From: Amycolatopsis thermalba
Lineage (GTDB): Bacteria > Actinomycetota > Actinomycetes > Mycobacteriales > Pseudonocardiaceae
Direction of reading: 5' to 3'
Assembly: GCF_003385215.1 (NCBI RefSeq)
Contig: NZ_PQHW01000001.1
Span: forward strand, 146,910 to 210,909
DNA: 64,000 bases
The notes below the pieces were generated by a model. That model was not told the DNA's origin, did not search any database, and saw nothing but the letters and a program-made list of their open reading frames with translations. Below, in pieces: positions 53,146 through 62,378 of the stretch. Both the position numbers and the translations under genes were made by a program. The stretch's first letter is position 1; each line of letters begins with the position of its first letter.

Positions 53146-53720
53146 GGCCGGCCGGTGCCGGTCGCGCCACCGGCCGGCACCGCGCCGGGTGACGCCTGAT
53201 CGCCCCCGGCTCCGGCCAGCGCCGGTGGCGGGCGAGAACGACCCACCGGTGGCGCCACGCGCGGCGGCGACCCAGCCCGCGCGAGCGGCTCCGCGGTGGC
53301 GCCACGCGCGGTGGCGACCCAGCCCGCGAACTGAGCCCCGGCGGGGTGCCGATCGCACCAGCGGCAGGCACCTCCGCGGGCGGCGCCTGCTCGCCTCCGG
53401 CTGCGATCAGCGCCGGTGGCGCGCAAGAACGACCCAGCAGTGGCGCCACGCGCGGTGGCGGCCCAGCCCGCGCCCTGAGCCCCGGCGGGGTGCCGATCGC
53501 GCCACCGGCCGGCACCGCGCCGGGTGACGCCTGATCGCCCCCGGCCCCCGGCGGTCGCCGGTGGCGCGGAAGAACGACCCACGTGCGGTGGCGGCCCAGC
53601 CCCCGCGTTGAGACCGCCTCGGCGAGGTGCCGGTCGCGCCACCGGTCGATCGCCGGTGCGCGCGAGAGCGGCCCCGCCGCGACGCCACGCGCGGTGGCGG
53701 CCCAGCCCGCGCGCCGAGGC
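53050..53720. repeat. Array of about 140-bp GC-rich tandem repeats
   Basis: The core block CCACGCGCGGTGGCGACCCA followed by GCCCGCG recurs with CCCAGCCC at 53129, 53271, 53318, 53462, 53595 and 53701 (spacings 142, 47, 144, 133, 106). Units also share CGGGGTGCCGATCGCGCCAC, GCCTGATCGCCCCCGG and GAACGACCCA. Each core can fold as GCCAC-gcgcg-GTGGC. Copies are diverged but in register. The first lies inside the symporter's 3' end; the rest are non-coding up to the CobT-like stop. Confidence 0.8.
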
Positions 53721-53745
53721 CGCCGGGAGTTGCCGCCCGGAAGCG

Positions 53746-55425
53746 TCAACGCGTCAGGAGTCCCAGGATTTCCCGGAACGGGCGGTATCCCGTGCACTCC
53801 GCCGGGTCCAGTGCGACGCTGCGCCGGTAGTACCGGCTCAGGTCGAGGCCCACGCCCACCCCGTACACCTCCACCTCGCCACCGCGCTCCAGGTCGCCCG
53901 CCACCTGGGTCAGGTGGTCGTCTAGGTAGTGCCGGTCGTTCGCCAGGGCGGTCGCGCCGTCCATCGGGCTGCCGTCGGACAGCACGAAGACCGCGCGCCG
54001 CCGGGCGTCGCACCCTCGGGCGCGCTCCGCGGCCCACGCCAGGGCCTCGCCGTCGATGCCTTCGCGGTACAGGTCCGCCTTCAGCAGCGCGGCGATGTCC
54101 CGCCGGGCGCGGCGCCACGGCGTCGCCGCGTCCTTGAACACCAGGTGGCGGCGCTCGTTGAGCCGGCCGGGCCGGGCGGGGCGGCCGGCGCGCAGCCAGT
54201 CCCGCCGGGCGCGGCCGCCGTGCCACGCCGCGGTGGTGAAGCCGAGCACCTCGCTCGACGCGCCGGCCAGGTCCAGCGCCCGGGCGAACACGTCGGCCAG
54301 CACGGCCACGGTTTCGCTGTGCGCCTTCATCGACCCCGAGCAGTCCACGAGGAAGGTGACCAGCACGTCGGCGACCGGTTCGGTGCGCTCCACCCGGAAC
54401 AGGCGACGCTCGGTGGGCGAAGCGACCAGCCGCGCCAGCGCCCGCCCGTCGACGTACCCCTCCTCCTGGGCGCCGTCCCAGCCGTCGCGGGCTGGGGCGG
54501 CGAGCACCGCCGTCAGGTCGCGCGCGAGCCGGGCGGCGTTGACGCCCTGCCGGGCCACGCGGAGGTCCAGCCGGTCACGCTGCTCCCGCAGCCACTCCGG
54601 CCGCACCAGCGCCGCGGCCCGCTGCTCGCGGTCGTAGGCGGTGGTGAACACCCGGTACGGCCCCGCTTCCCCGGCCCGGGCCGCGCCACCCGCCGGCGCC
54701 GGAAGCCCACCGTCCTCATCGGACTCGTCGTCGAAGTCCAGCAGCAGCGCGTACGGCGAATCGTCTTCGTCGCGGTCCCGTTCCTCGCCCGGCGCGGGGT
54801 CGAGCCACCCCGCCACGGCGGCCGCCAGCGCGCGGGCGTGGCGGGCGAACGCCGCCTGGTCCGCCCGGTGCCGGCGCAGCCCGGCCAGGTGCGTGCCGAT
54901 CACCGGGGCGAGCGCGGCGCGCGCCGGTTCGATCAGGTCCTCGGTCTCGGCCACCACCGGCTCGCCGGTGATCCGGGACCGGCACACCTGCGCGAGCGTG
55001 TACACGAGCAGGCCGCGCTCGGTCGCCGTCAGTCCGGCCCGGTGCGCGGCGCGGGACCACCGTTCGTGCCGGCGCCGCAGGTTGGTCACCACCCCGGGCA
55101 GGGCGGCCGGGACCAGGGATTCCACCCGGAACTGTTCGAGCAGGTCGAACAGCAGCCGCTCGGCGCCGCCCGCGGGCCGCAGCCGGGCGTGCACGCGGCG
55201 GTCCGTGACGGCCAGGTGCAGCGCCAGCCCGTCGGCGGCGCCGCGGAAGGACACCACGTCCTCCTCGCCGGGCCGCAGGTGCGGGGCCGGCGCCGGCACG
55301 GGCCGGGTGCCGCGGTGCAGCCGCCCGCCGCGGAAGTGCGCGTCCGGCTCGCCGCTGATCGCGCGGATCGCGGCCGCGGACAGCTCCTCGACCCGTCGCC
55401 GCCGCCGGGTCCCGGCCCCGGTCAC
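53746..55425 (-). CDS. CobT-like VWA-domain protein
   Basis: 559 residues. N-terminal helical region, an acidic linker ([20 protein letters not shown]) and a C-terminal VWA domain with the MIDAS motif in [20 protein letters not shown]. It then carries CobT-type signatures [73 protein letters not shown] and [15 protein letters not shown]. CobT with CobS forms the AAA+ chaperone of aerobic cobaltochelatase. No CobN or B12 genes are nearby, so another client is likely. GTG 55425 overlaps the CobS-like stop (GTGA). Confidence 0.83.
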   Translation of the reverse strand: MTGAGTRRRRRVEELSAAAIRAISGEPDAHFRGGRLHRGTRPVPAPAPHLRPGEEDVVSFRGAADGLALHLAVTDRRVHARLRPAGGAERLLFDLLEQFRVESLVPAALPGVVTNLRRRHERWSRAAHRAGLTATERGLLVYTLAQVCRSRITGEPVVAETEDLIEPARAALAPVIGTHLAGLRRHRADQAAFARHARALAAAVAGWLDPAPGEERDRDEDDSPYALLLDFDDESDEDGGLPAPAGGAARAGEAGPYRVFTTAYDREQRAAALVRPEWLREQRDRLDLRVARQGVNAARLARDLTAVLAAPARDGWDGAQEEGYVDGRALARLVASPTERRLFRVERTEPVADVLVTFLVDCSGSMKAHSETVAVLADVFARALDLAGASSEVLGFTTAAWHGGRARRDWLRAGRPARPGRLNERRHLVFKDAATPWRRARRDIAALLKADLYREGIDGEALAWAAERARGCDARRRAVFVLSDGSPMDGATALANDRHYLDDHLTQVAGDLERGGEVEVYGVGVGLDLSRYYRRSVALDPAECTGYRPFREILGLLTR

Positions 55426-56387
55426 GCCGTGGCCGCGAGCGGGGAGGAGTCGAGCTCGCGGTCGAAGCAGCGCTGGAAGTACTCGGCGACCACCGGGCGT
55501 TCGGCCTCGTCGCACTTGTTCAGGAACGTCAGCCGGAACGCCAGCGCCGGATCGCCGAAGATCTCGCAGTTCTCCGCCCAGGTGATGACCGTGCGCGGCG
55601 ACATCAGCGCGGACAGGTCACCGGCCCGGAACCCCTCGCGGGTCAGCCCGGCCACGGCGACCATCGCCGCGACCAGCCGCCGGCCGCGCTCACCGGCCAG
55701 GCCGGGCACGCGCGCGTGCACGATCGCGGCCTCCTCCGCGGGCGGCAGGTAGTCCAGCGCGGCCACGATGTTCCACCGGTCGATCTGGGCGTGGTTGAGC
55801 CGCTGCACGCCGTGGTAGAGCCCGTTGAGGTTGCCCAGGCCGACGGTGTTGGCCGTGGCGAACAGCCGGAACCCGGGGTGCGGCCGCAGCACGGTGTTGG
55901 CGTCGGTGAGGGTGAACCGGCCCTCGCGTTCGAGCAGGCGCTGGATGACGAACATGACGTCGGGGCGGCCCGCGTCGTACTCGTCGAGGATCAGCGCGAT
56001 CGGCCGGCGCAGCGACCACGGCAGCACGCCCTCGCGGAACTCGGTGACCTGCTTGCCCTCCCGCAGCACCACGGCGTCCCGGCCCACCAGGTCGAGCCTG
56101 CTGACGTGGCCGTCGAGGTTCACCCGCAGGCACGGCCAGTTCAGCCGTGCCGCGACCTGTTCGATGTGGGTGGACTTGCCGGTGCCGTGCAGGCCCTGCA
56201 CGAGCACGCGCCGGTTGTGCGCGAACCCGGCGAGCAGGGCGAGGGTCACGTCCGGGTTGAACCGGTAGGCCGGGTCCGGCTCGGGCACGTGCTCGTCCGG
56301 TTCGGCGAAGCCGGGCACCACCAGGTCGGTGTCGAGTCCGAACACCTCGCGCACCGCGATGCGGGCGTGCGGGCCGTTGCTGGTCAT
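55422..56387 (-). CDS. CobS-like AAA+ ATPase
   Basis: 321 residues, matching CobS in length and order: [20 protein letters not shown], Walker A in [53 protein letters not shown], Walker [21 protein letters not shown], sensor [20 protein letters not shown], and [20 protein letters not shown]. MoxR-type ATPases work with a VWA partner to activate a client enzyme; the partner is encoded next. ATG 56387 has GGAGG and starts 14 bases after the IclR stop, so IclR-CobS-CobT form one operon facing xsc. Confidence 0.87.
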   Translation of the reverse strand: MTSNGPHARIAVREVFGLDTDLVVPGFAEPDEHVPEPDPAYRFNPDVTLALLAGFAHNRRVLVQGLHGTGKSTHIEQVAARLNWPCLRVNLDGHVSRLDLVGRDAVVLREGKQVTEFREGVLPWSLRRPIALILDEYDAGRPDVMFVIQRLLEREGRFTLTDANTVLRPHPGFRLFATANTVGLGNLNGLYHGVQRLNHAQIDRWNIVAALDYLPPAEEAAIVHARVPGLAGERGRRLVAAMVAVAGLTREGFRAGDLSALMSPRTVITWAENCEIFGDPALAFRLTFLNKCDEAERPVVAEYFQRCFDRELDSSPLAATA

Positions 56388-56401
56388 CCGGGGGACCTCC
56401 G

Positions 56402-57244
56402 TCAGGACGGGATGGCGTCGGCGGCGCCGGCCGAACCCTCGGCCTCGACCTCGCGGATCGCCTCGGCGGCGCGCTGCAGGGCGGGCAGCGCCTGCAGCGC
56501 CTTGTCCGCGGTGAGCCGCATGACCGGGGCCTGCACCGCGACCGCCAGGTTGGAGCGGCCGGTGCGGCTGGGCACCAGCACGGCCACGCACACCAGCCCG
56601 GGCAGGAACTCCTCGTCGTCGAGGGCGAACCCGTCGCGGCGGATGCGGGCGAACTCCTCCTCCAGCGTGCCGAGGTCGGTGATGGTCTTGGGCGTGTACC
56701 GCTTGAGCGGGGCGTGCGCGAGCAGCTTGCGGCGCTGGCCGGGGCTCATCTGGGCGAGGATGATCTTCCCGCTGGCCGAGCAGTGGATCGGCACGCGCGA
56801 GCCGGGCCGCAGGTAGAACCGCAGCGGCTCGGGGGTCTCGACGCGGTCGAGGTAGACGATCTCGCTGCCGGACAGGGCGGTGATGTTGCAGCTCTCCCCC
56901 AGCTCGTCGACCAGGTGCTTGAGCACCGCGTGCCGGGCGCCGTGGTGGGTGGCGTTGAGCAGCAGGTTCTCCGCGAGCCGGCGCAGCCGGACGCCGGTGC
57001 CGTAGTGCCGCCCGTCGGCCTGGCGGACCAGCAGCCCGGCGCCCTCCAGCTGCTGCAGCATGCGGTGCAGGGTCGGTTTGGGCATCCCGGTCTCCTCGAC
57101 CAGGCCCTGCAGCGTGACCAGCTGGTCCTTCGCGGCGATCAGCTCGAGCAGCGAGAACAGCCGCATCGTGGGGGTGTCCCCGTTCACGCCGGCGGCGTCC
57201 GCTTCGCGCACGAGCTCGACGGCCCGGTCCTTCGACTGCACCAT
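56402..57244 (-). CDS. IclR-family transcriptional regulator
   Basis: 280 residues: w[43 protein letters not shown], then GAF-like effector domain ([60 protein letters not shown]). Divergent from xsc and first gene of the operon with the CobS/CobT-like pair. A GGAACGT-G-ACGTTCC palindrome in the intergenic region is its likely site. Probably controls xsc; the effector may be sulfoacetaldehyde or acetyl phosphate (guess). Confidence 0.87.
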   Translation of the reverse strand: MVQSKDRAVELVREADAAGVNGDTPTMRLFSLLELIAAKDQLVTLQGLVEETGMPKPTLHRMLQQLEGAGLLVRQADGRHYGTGVRLRRLAENLLLNATHHGARHAVLKHLVDELGESCNITALSGSEIVYLDRVETPEPLRFYLRPGSRVPIHCSASGKIILAQMSPGQRRKLLAHAPLKRYTPKTITDLGTLEEEFARIRRDGFALDDEEFLPGLVCVAVLVPSRTGRSNLAVAVQAPVMRLTADKALQALPALQRAAEAIREVEAEGSAGAADAIPS

Positions 57245-57289
57245 GTTCCGAAAACTAGCACATCTCGTCTCGTTTTTCACCGAACCCTG

Positions 57290-57318
57290 TTGACCCTCTC
57301 TCGCGCGAGCCTTATCGT
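57290..57318 (+). promoter_or_regulatory. xsc promoter
   Basis: -35 TTGACC (57290-57295), 17-base spacer, -10 TATCGT (57313-57318). The transcript would start near 57325 and carry the palindrome at 57338-57352 in its leader. Confidence 0.6.
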
Positions 57319-57337
57319 CCATCCTGTTCAGGTTTCA

Positions 57338-57352
57338 GGAACGTGACGTTCC
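57338..57352. promoter_or_regulatory. IclR operator candidate
   Basis: GGAACGT-g-ACGTTCC, a perfect 7-bp inverted repeat about 13 bases downstream of the predicted xsc start, followed by TTCCGGAAGTTCGGA. A position inside the transcribed region would suit repression of xsc. Confidence 0.6.
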
Positions 57353-57388
57353 GGAAGTTCGGATTTCCACTGCTCGAAGGAGTGCAGC

Positions 57389-59197
57389 ATGGCGGAGCGG
57401 AAGACGGGCGACGGGCGCACCGTCGTCAGCGGCCCGGCGAAGATGACCCCGTCGGAGGCCTTCGTCGAAACCCTGGTGGCCAACGGGGTCACCGACATCT
57501 TCGGCATCATGGGCTCGGCGTTCATGGACGCGATGGACATCTTCGCGCCGGCCGGCATCCGGCTGATCCCCGTCGTGCACGAGCAGGGCGCCGCGCACAT
57601 GGCCGACGGCTACTCCCGGGTCAGCGGGCGGCACGGCGTGGTCATCGGCCAGAACGGCCCGGGCATCAGCAACTGCGTCACCGCGATCGCGGCGGCCTAC
57701 TGGGCGCACAGCCCCGTGGTCATGATCACGCCGGAGGCCGGGACCATGGGCATGGGGCTGGGCGGCTTCCAGGAGGCCAACCAGCTGCCGATGTTCCAGG
57801 AGTTCACCAAGTACCAGGCGCACGTCAACAACCCGCGCCGGATGGCCGAGCTGACCGGCCGCGCCTTCGACCGCGCGATGTCGGAGATCGGCCCGACGCA
57901 GCTGAACATCCCGCGCGACTTCTTCTACGGCGAGATCGAGGCGGAGATCCCCGAGCCGCAGCGCGTCGAGCGCGGGCCGGGCGGGCCGCTGTTCGCGGAC
58001 GAGGCCGCCGAGCTGCTGGCGAACGCCGAGTTCCCGGTGATCCTCTCCGGCGGCGGCGTGGTGATGGCCGACGCCGTGGAGGAGTGCCGGGCGCTGGCCG
58101 AGCGGCTGGGCGCGCCGGTGGTCAACAGCTACCTGCACAACGACTCGTTCCCGGCGAGCCACCCGCTGTGGTGCGGCCCGCTGGGCTACCAGGGCTCCAA
58201 GGCGGCCATGAAGCTGATCTCGCGCGCCGACGTGGTGGTCGCGCTCGGGTCGCGGCTCGGCCCGTTCGGGACGCTGCCGCAGCACGGCATGGACTACTGG
58301 CCGAAGAACGCCAAGATCATCCAGATCGACGCCGACCACCGGATGCTCGGGCTGGTCAAGAAGATCAGCGTCGGGATCTGCGGCGACGCCAAGGCCGCCG
58401 CGATCGCGCTGACCCAGCGGCTGGCCGGCCGGGACCTGGCCTGCGACCACACCCACGCGCAGCGGGCGGAGACGATCCGGTCCGAAAAGGACGCCTGGGA
58501 GACCGAGCTGTCCGAGTGGACCCACGAGCGCGACCCGTTCAGCCTGGACATGATCGCCGAGCAGGCGCAGGAGGACGGCAACTGGCTGCACCCGCGGCAG
58601 GTCCTGCGCGAGCTGGAGAAGGCGATGCCGCCGCACGTCATGGTCTCCACCGACATCGGCAACATCAACTCGGTGGCCAACAGCTACCTCCGGTTCGAGG
58701 AGCCCCGCAGCTTCCTCGCCCCGATGAGCTTCGGCAACTGCGGCTACGCGCTGCCCACCGTGATCGGCGCCAAGGCGGCCGCGCCGCACCGCCCGGCGAT
58801 CGCCTACGCCGGGGACGGCGCGTGGGGCATGAGCATGGGCGAGATCATGACCGCGGTGCGCCACGACATCCCGGTCACCGCGGTGGTGTTCCACAACCGG
58901 CAGTGGGGCGCGGAGAAGAAGAACCAGGTCGACTTCTACAACCGGCGGTTCGTCGCCGGCGAGCTGGACAACGAGAGCTTCGCCGGGATCGCCCGCGCGA
59001 TGGGCGCCGACGTCCTGGTCGTCGACCAGCTGGACCAGGTCGGGCCGGCGCTGCGGCAGGCGGTCGACGCGCAGATGAACGACGGCCGCACCACGGTCCT
59101 GGAGATCATGTGCACCCGCGAGCTGGGCGACCCGTTCCGCCGGGACGCGCTGTCCAAGCCGGTCCGGTTCCTGGAGAAGTACCAGGACTACGTCTGA
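57389..59197 (+). CDS. xsc: Sulfoacetaldehyde acetyltransferase
   Basis: 602 residues, ThDP enzyme of the acetolactate-synthase superfamily at Xsc length. ThDP Glu in IPVVHEQGAAHMADGYSRVS; Xsc-specific stretches MTPSEAFVETLVANGVTDIF, QEANQLPMFQEFTKYQAHVN and RDFFYGEIEAEIPEP; ThDP/Mg motif YAGDGAWGMSMGEIMTAVRH with FHNRQWGAEKKNQVDFYNRR. It converts sulfoacetaldehyde plus phosphate to acetyl phosphate plus sulfite, the desulfonation step. ATG 57389 has GAAGGAG. A terminator separates it from tpa. Confidence 0.93.
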   Translation: MAERKTGDGRTVVSGPAKMTPSEAFVETLVANGVTDIFGIMGSAFMDAMDIFAPAGIRLIPVVHEQGAAHMADGYSRVSGRHGVVIGQNGPGISNCVTAIAAAYWAHSPVVMITPEAGTMGMGLGGFQEANQLPMFQEFTKYQAHVNNPRRMAELTGRAFDRAMSEIGPTQLNIPRDFFYGEIEAEIPEPQRVERGPGGPLFADEAAELLANAEFPVILSGGGVVMADAVEECRALAERLGAPVVNSYLHNDSFPASHPLWCGPLGYQGSKAAMKLISRADVVVALGSRLGPFGTLPQHGMDYWPKNAKIIQIDADHRMLGLVKKISVGICGDAKAAAIALTQRLAGRDLACDHTHAQRAETIRSEKDAWETELSEWTHERDPFSLDMIAEQAQEDGNWLHPRQVLRELEKAMPPHVMVSTDIGNINSVANSYLRFEEPRSFLAPMSFGNCGYALPTVIGAKAAAPHRPAIAYAGDGAWGMSMGEIMTAVRHDIPVTAVVFHNRQWGAEKKNQVDFYNRRFVAGELDNESFAGIARAMGADVLVVDQLDQVGPALRQAVDAQMNDGRTTVLEIMCTRELGDPFRRDALSKPVRFLEKYQDYV

Positions 59198-59212
59198 TCG
59201 ACCGGACTGCCC

Positions 59213-59244
59213 AAAGCCGGCCGGGCGCGTGCCCGGCCGGCTTT
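59213..59244 (+). terminator. Terminator after xsc
   Basis: AAAGCCGGCCGGGC - gcgt - GCCCGGCCGGCTTT, a perfect 14-bp stem ending in a short T run, 15 bases after the xsc stop. Makes xsc and tpa separate transcription units. Confidence 0.85.
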
Positions 59245-59262
59245 TCGCGCGTCCAGGGCCCA

Positions 59263-59295
59263 TCTGGACCCAGTGATCGCGCGCTCTCTGGCTCT
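59263..59295 (+). promoter_or_regulatory. Taurine-regulon direct repeat, upstream of tpa
   Basis: TCTGGACCC (59263-59271) and TCTGGCTCT (59287-59295), again 24 bp start to start, 67 bases before the tpa GTG. Confidence 0.7.
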
Positions 59296-59362
59296 GGGCC
59301 GGGGCCAGAGTTGTTGCGATCGTCGGAGGAGTCCCGTACTCGCACACACAGGAGGTCGCCAG

Positions 59363-60727
59363 GTGAACGTCACGGAGCTGCGAGCCACCGCTCGCCGACA
59401 CCTCGGGCCGCACTTCACGCGCAAGGACACCTGGGCCGCCGACTTCCCGGTGTTCGTGCGCGGCGAGGGCAGCTACCTGATCGACACCGAGGGCCGGCGC
59501 CACCTCGACGGCCTGGCCGGGCTGTTCTGCGTGAACATGGGCCACGGCCGCGAGGACATCGCCCGCGCCGCCGCCGAGCAGGCCGGCACCCTCGCCTACG
59601 CCAGCAACTGGGGTTCGGCCCACCCGCCGTCGATCGCGGCCGCCGAGCTGATCGCCCAGCTCGCCCCGGGTGACCTGGGCACCACGTTCTTCGTCAACTC
59701 CGGGTCGGAGGCGGTGGAGACCGCGCTGAAGTTCGCCCGCCAGTACCACCGCAGCCAGGGCGCCCCGGAGCGGACGAAGATCATCAGCCGGGAGATGGCC
59801 TACCACGGCACCACGCTGGGCGCGCTGTCGGTCACCGGGCTGCCGAAGATCAAGGAGCCGTTCGGCCCGCTGCTGCCCGGCATCCGGCACGTGCCCAACA
59901 CCCTCGGCTTCACCGGGGACTGCGGCCCGGCCGACCAGCTGGCCTGCGTGCGGGCCATCGAGGAGGTCATCCTGGAGGAGGGCCCGGAGACGATCGCGGC
60001 GGTGTTCGCCGAGCCGGTGCAGAACGGGCGCGGCGCGCTGGTCCCGCCGGAGGGCTACTGGCCGGCGCTGCGCGCGCTGTGCGACAAGTACGGCATCCTG
60101 CTGGTCTCCGACGAGGTGATCTGCTCGTTCGGGCGGCTCGGCCACTTCTTCGGCCACGGCCTGACCGGCGTGGTGCCGGACCTGATCACCTTCGCCAAGG
60201 GCTCCACCTCCGGCTACGCGCCGCTGGGCGGAGTCGTCGTGCGGGAGTCGCTGGTGGCGCAGCTGTACGACTCGCCGCTGGGCGGGGTGTTCACGCACGG
60301 CGCGACGTGGGGTGGGCACCCGGTCGCCACGGCGGTCGCGGTCGCCAACATCACCGCGATGCGCGACGAGAAGGTGCCCGAGCACGTGCTGGCCGAAGGG
60401 CCACGGCTGTTCGCCGCGCTGCGGTCGCTCCAGGACGCCCACCGCTGCGTCAAGGACGTGCGCGGCACCGGGTTCTTCTACGCCCTCGAGCTGATGGCCG
60501 ACCGGGACGGCGGCCGGGAGTTCACCGAGGAGGAGTCGCGGACGGTGCTGCGGCAGGTGCTGCCCGAGGCGTTCCGGCGCACCGGCGTGATCCTGCGCGG
60601 CGACGACCGCGGCGCGACGATGCTGATGATCGCGCCGCCGCTGGTCGCCGACCAGGCCGTGCTGTCGGACCTGCTGCACGGCGTCGACGGCATGCTGACC
60701 GACGTGGAGAAGGCCGTCCAGCCCTGA
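59363..60727 (+). CDS. tpa: Taurine:pyruvate aminotransferase
   Basis: 454 residues, class III PLP aminotransferase: DTEGRRHLDGLAGLFCVNMG, TTFFVNSGSEAVETALKFAR, YHGTTLGALSVTGLPKIKEP, Asp in ILLVSDEVICSFGRLGHFF, PLP-Lys in DLITFAKGSTSGYAPLGGVV, GVFTHGATWGGHPVATAVAV. The class alone covers many omega-amino acids; xsc and ald nearby point to taurine plus pyruvate giving sulfoacetaldehyde plus alanine. GTG 59363 has GGAGG. Confidence 0.88.
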   Translation: MNVTELRATARRHLGPHFTRKDTWAADFPVFVRGEGSYLIDTEGRRHLDGLAGLFCVNMGHGREDIARAAAEQAGTLAYASNWGSAHPPSIAAAELIAQLAPGDLGTTFFVNSGSEAVETALKFARQYHRSQGAPERTKIISREMAYHGTTLGALSVTGLPKIKEPFGPLLPGIRHVPNTLGFTGDCGPADQLACVRAIEEVILEEGPETIAAVFAEPVQNGRGALVPPEGYWPALRALCDKYGILLVSDEVICSFGRLGHFFGHGLTGVVPDLITFAKGSTSGYAPLGGVVVRESLVAQLYDSPLGGVFTHGATWGGHPVATAVAVANITAMRDEKVPEHVLAEGPRLFAALRSLQDAHRCVKDVRGTGFFYALELMADRDGGREFTEEESRTVLRQVLPEAFRRTGVILRGDDRGATMLMIAPPLVADQAVLSDLLHGVDGMLTDVEKAVQP

Positions 60728-60744
60728 CGTCACGGGCGCCGCGT

Positions 60745-60783
60745 GGGCGCCGGGCACCCGGACCTGCCGGGCACCCGGCGCCC
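60745..60783 (+). terminator. Terminator after tpa
   Basis: GGGCGCCGGG-ca-CCCGG-acctg-CCGGG-ca-CCCGGCGCCC: a 15-bp stem with one symmetrical 2x2 internal loop, 17 bases after the tpa stop. Confidence 0.75.
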
Positions 60784-60808
60784 GTCGTGCTGCCCGGGGA
60801 ATGTCCGC

Positions 60809-60841
60809 ACTGGACCCAGAGCATGCCGCGCATCTGGCACT
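60809..60841 (+). promoter_or_regulatory. Taurine-regulon direct repeat, upstream of permease
   Basis: ACTGGACCC (60809-60817) and TCTGGCACT (60833-60841), 24 bp start to start, 118 bases before the permease GTG. A further weaker TCCGGTTCC follows at 60855. Confidence 0.65.
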
Positions 60842-60959
60842 CGCGCGGGGCCGGTCCGGTTCCTACGGTGACGGGAACCACACAGCAGTTCTCGGCGAGA
60901 TCGCGGTGGTGCCGGCGCAGGGACGCGCAGTCCCTCCGGCGTCGCCGGAAGGAGGAGAC

Positions 60960-62378
60960 GTGGGTTCTGCACCGGAGACGGCCGCCTCGAGCGGGCTCAA
61001 ACCGGGTCTCAAACAACGCCACATGAACCTGATCGCCCTGGGCGGGGTCATCGGCGCCGGCCTGTTCGTCGGCAGCGGCGTGGTGATCCAGTCGGCCGGC
61101 CCGGCGGCCGTGGTCTCGTTCCTGATCGCGGGCCTGATCACCGTGCTGATCATGCGGATGCTGGCGGAGATGACCGTGGCGCGGCCCGCGCTCGGCTCGT
61201 TCTACGTCTACGCCCGCGAGGCGATGGGCAACCGCGCCGGGTTCGCGGTGGGCTGGATGTACTGGTACTTCTTCGTGATCGTGGTGGCCGTGGAGGCGGT
61301 GGCCGGCGGGCGGATCATGCAGCTGTGGCTGCCGGGCGTGCCGCTGTGGGTGCTCAGCCTCGGGCTGCTCCTGCTGCTCACCGCGACGAACCTGGTGTCG
61401 GCACGCTCCTACGGCGAGTTCGAGTACTGGTTCTCCTCGATCAAGGTCATCGCGATCGTGGTCTTCCTCGTGCTCGGCGCCCTCTACCTGCTCGGGTTCT
61501 GGCCCGGCTCCTCCGGCGGGGTCGGCAACCTCGTCTCGCACGGCGGGTTCGCGCCACTCGGGATCGGGGCGGTGCTGGCGGCGGTGGTGCCGTGCGTCGG
61601 GTTCTACACCGGCGCGGAGATCGTCACCATCGCGGCGGCCGAGTCCACCGAGCCGCGGCGGGCCATCGCCAAGGCGATGCGGTCGATCGTGTTCCGCGTG
61701 GTGGCCTTCTACGTCGGGTCGGTGTTCGTGGTGGTCGCCGTCAAGGCGTGGAACGCGCCGGACACCGCGGTCAGCCCCTACGCGGCGGTGCTGGACGTGC
61801 TCGGCATCCCCGCGGTGTCCACGATCATGAACGCGATCGTGCTGACCGCGGTGCTGTCGTGCCTGAACTCGGCGCTGTACACCTCGTCGCGGATGCTGTT
61901 CGCGCTGACCCGCAACGGGGACGCGCCCAAGGCGTTCACCAAGCTGTCCCGCAGCGGGGTGCCCCGCCGGGCGATCATCGCCGGCACCGCCGTCGGGTAC
62001 GTGTCGGTCATCGCCGCCTACACCTCGCCCGATCTGATCTTCCAGTTCCTGGTGAACTCCTACGGCGCGGTCGCGTTGTTCGTGTACCTGTCGATCGCGC
62101 TGGCGCAGGTGCGGCTGCGCAAACGCCTGCAGAACACCGATCCGGGGGCGCTGAGCCTGAAGATGTGGCTGTTCCCGTGGCTGAGCTACGCGACGATCGC
62201 GTTGATGGTGGCGGTCATCCTGGCGATGGCGTTCCTGCCGTCCACCCGGTCGCAGTTCTGGCTGAGCGCGGTCACGCTCGTGCTGATCCTCGCCGCCTAC
62301 CAGGTCCGCAAACGCCGGCCGGCCGCACCCGCGCCGGTCGCGCAGGCGAGCGTGTCCGAGGGGACGGTGGGACGGTGA
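60960..62378 (+). CDS. APC-superfamily amino-acid permease, candidate taurine importer
   Basis: 472 residues, 12 TM, amino-acid permease (AAT/GABA permease) family: LKQRHMNLIALGGVIGAGLF, VGSGVVIQSAGPAAVVSFLI, RPALGSFYVYAREAMGNRAG, YTGAEIVTIAAAESTEPRRA, SCLNSALYTSSRMLFALTRN. Family members import amino acids with protons. Location after tpa and the shared repeat suggest taurine (or beta-alanine) as substrate. GTG 60960 has GGAAGGAGGAG. The flavin reductase starts inside its stop (GTGA). Confidence 0.85.
   Translation: MGSAPETAASSGLKPGLKQRHMNLIALGGVIGAGLFVGSGVVIQSAGPAAVVSFLIAGLITVLIMRMLAEMTVARPALGSFYVYAREAMGNRAGFAVGWMYWYFFVIVVAVEAVAGGRIMQLWLPGVPLWVLSLGLLLLLTATNLVSARSYGEFEYWFSSIKVIAIVVFLVLGALYLLGFWPGSSGGVGNLVSHGGFAPLGIGAVLAAVVPCVGFYTGAEIVTIAAAESTEPRRAIAKAMRSIVFRVVAFYVGSVFVVVAVKAWNAPDTAVSPYAAVLDVLGIPAVSTIMNAIVLTAVLSCLNSALYTSSRMLFALTRNGDAPKAFTKLSRSGVPRRAIIAGTAVGYVSVIAAYTSPDLIFQFLVNSYGAVALFVYLSIALAQVRLRKRLQNTDPGALSLKMWLFPWLSYATIALMVAVILAMAFLPSTRSQFWLSAVTLVLILAAYQVRKRRPAAPAPVAQASVSEGTVGR

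Noticed and set aside
53050..53720. CRISPR-like array
   Set aside because: Units are about 140 bp, diverged, with unequal spacing and no unique spacers or cas genes; they are GC-rich tandem repeats.
53054..54226. Long minus-strand frame through the repeat array and CobT 3' region
   Set aside because: Periodic Arg/Gly/Pro-rich translation of the repeats, antisense and shifted to real genes; no domain features.
53746..56387. Genuine cobaltochelatase subunits of a B12 pathway
   Set aside because: Motifs match CobS/CobT but CobN and all corrin genes are absent in the window; named only as CobS/CobT-like.
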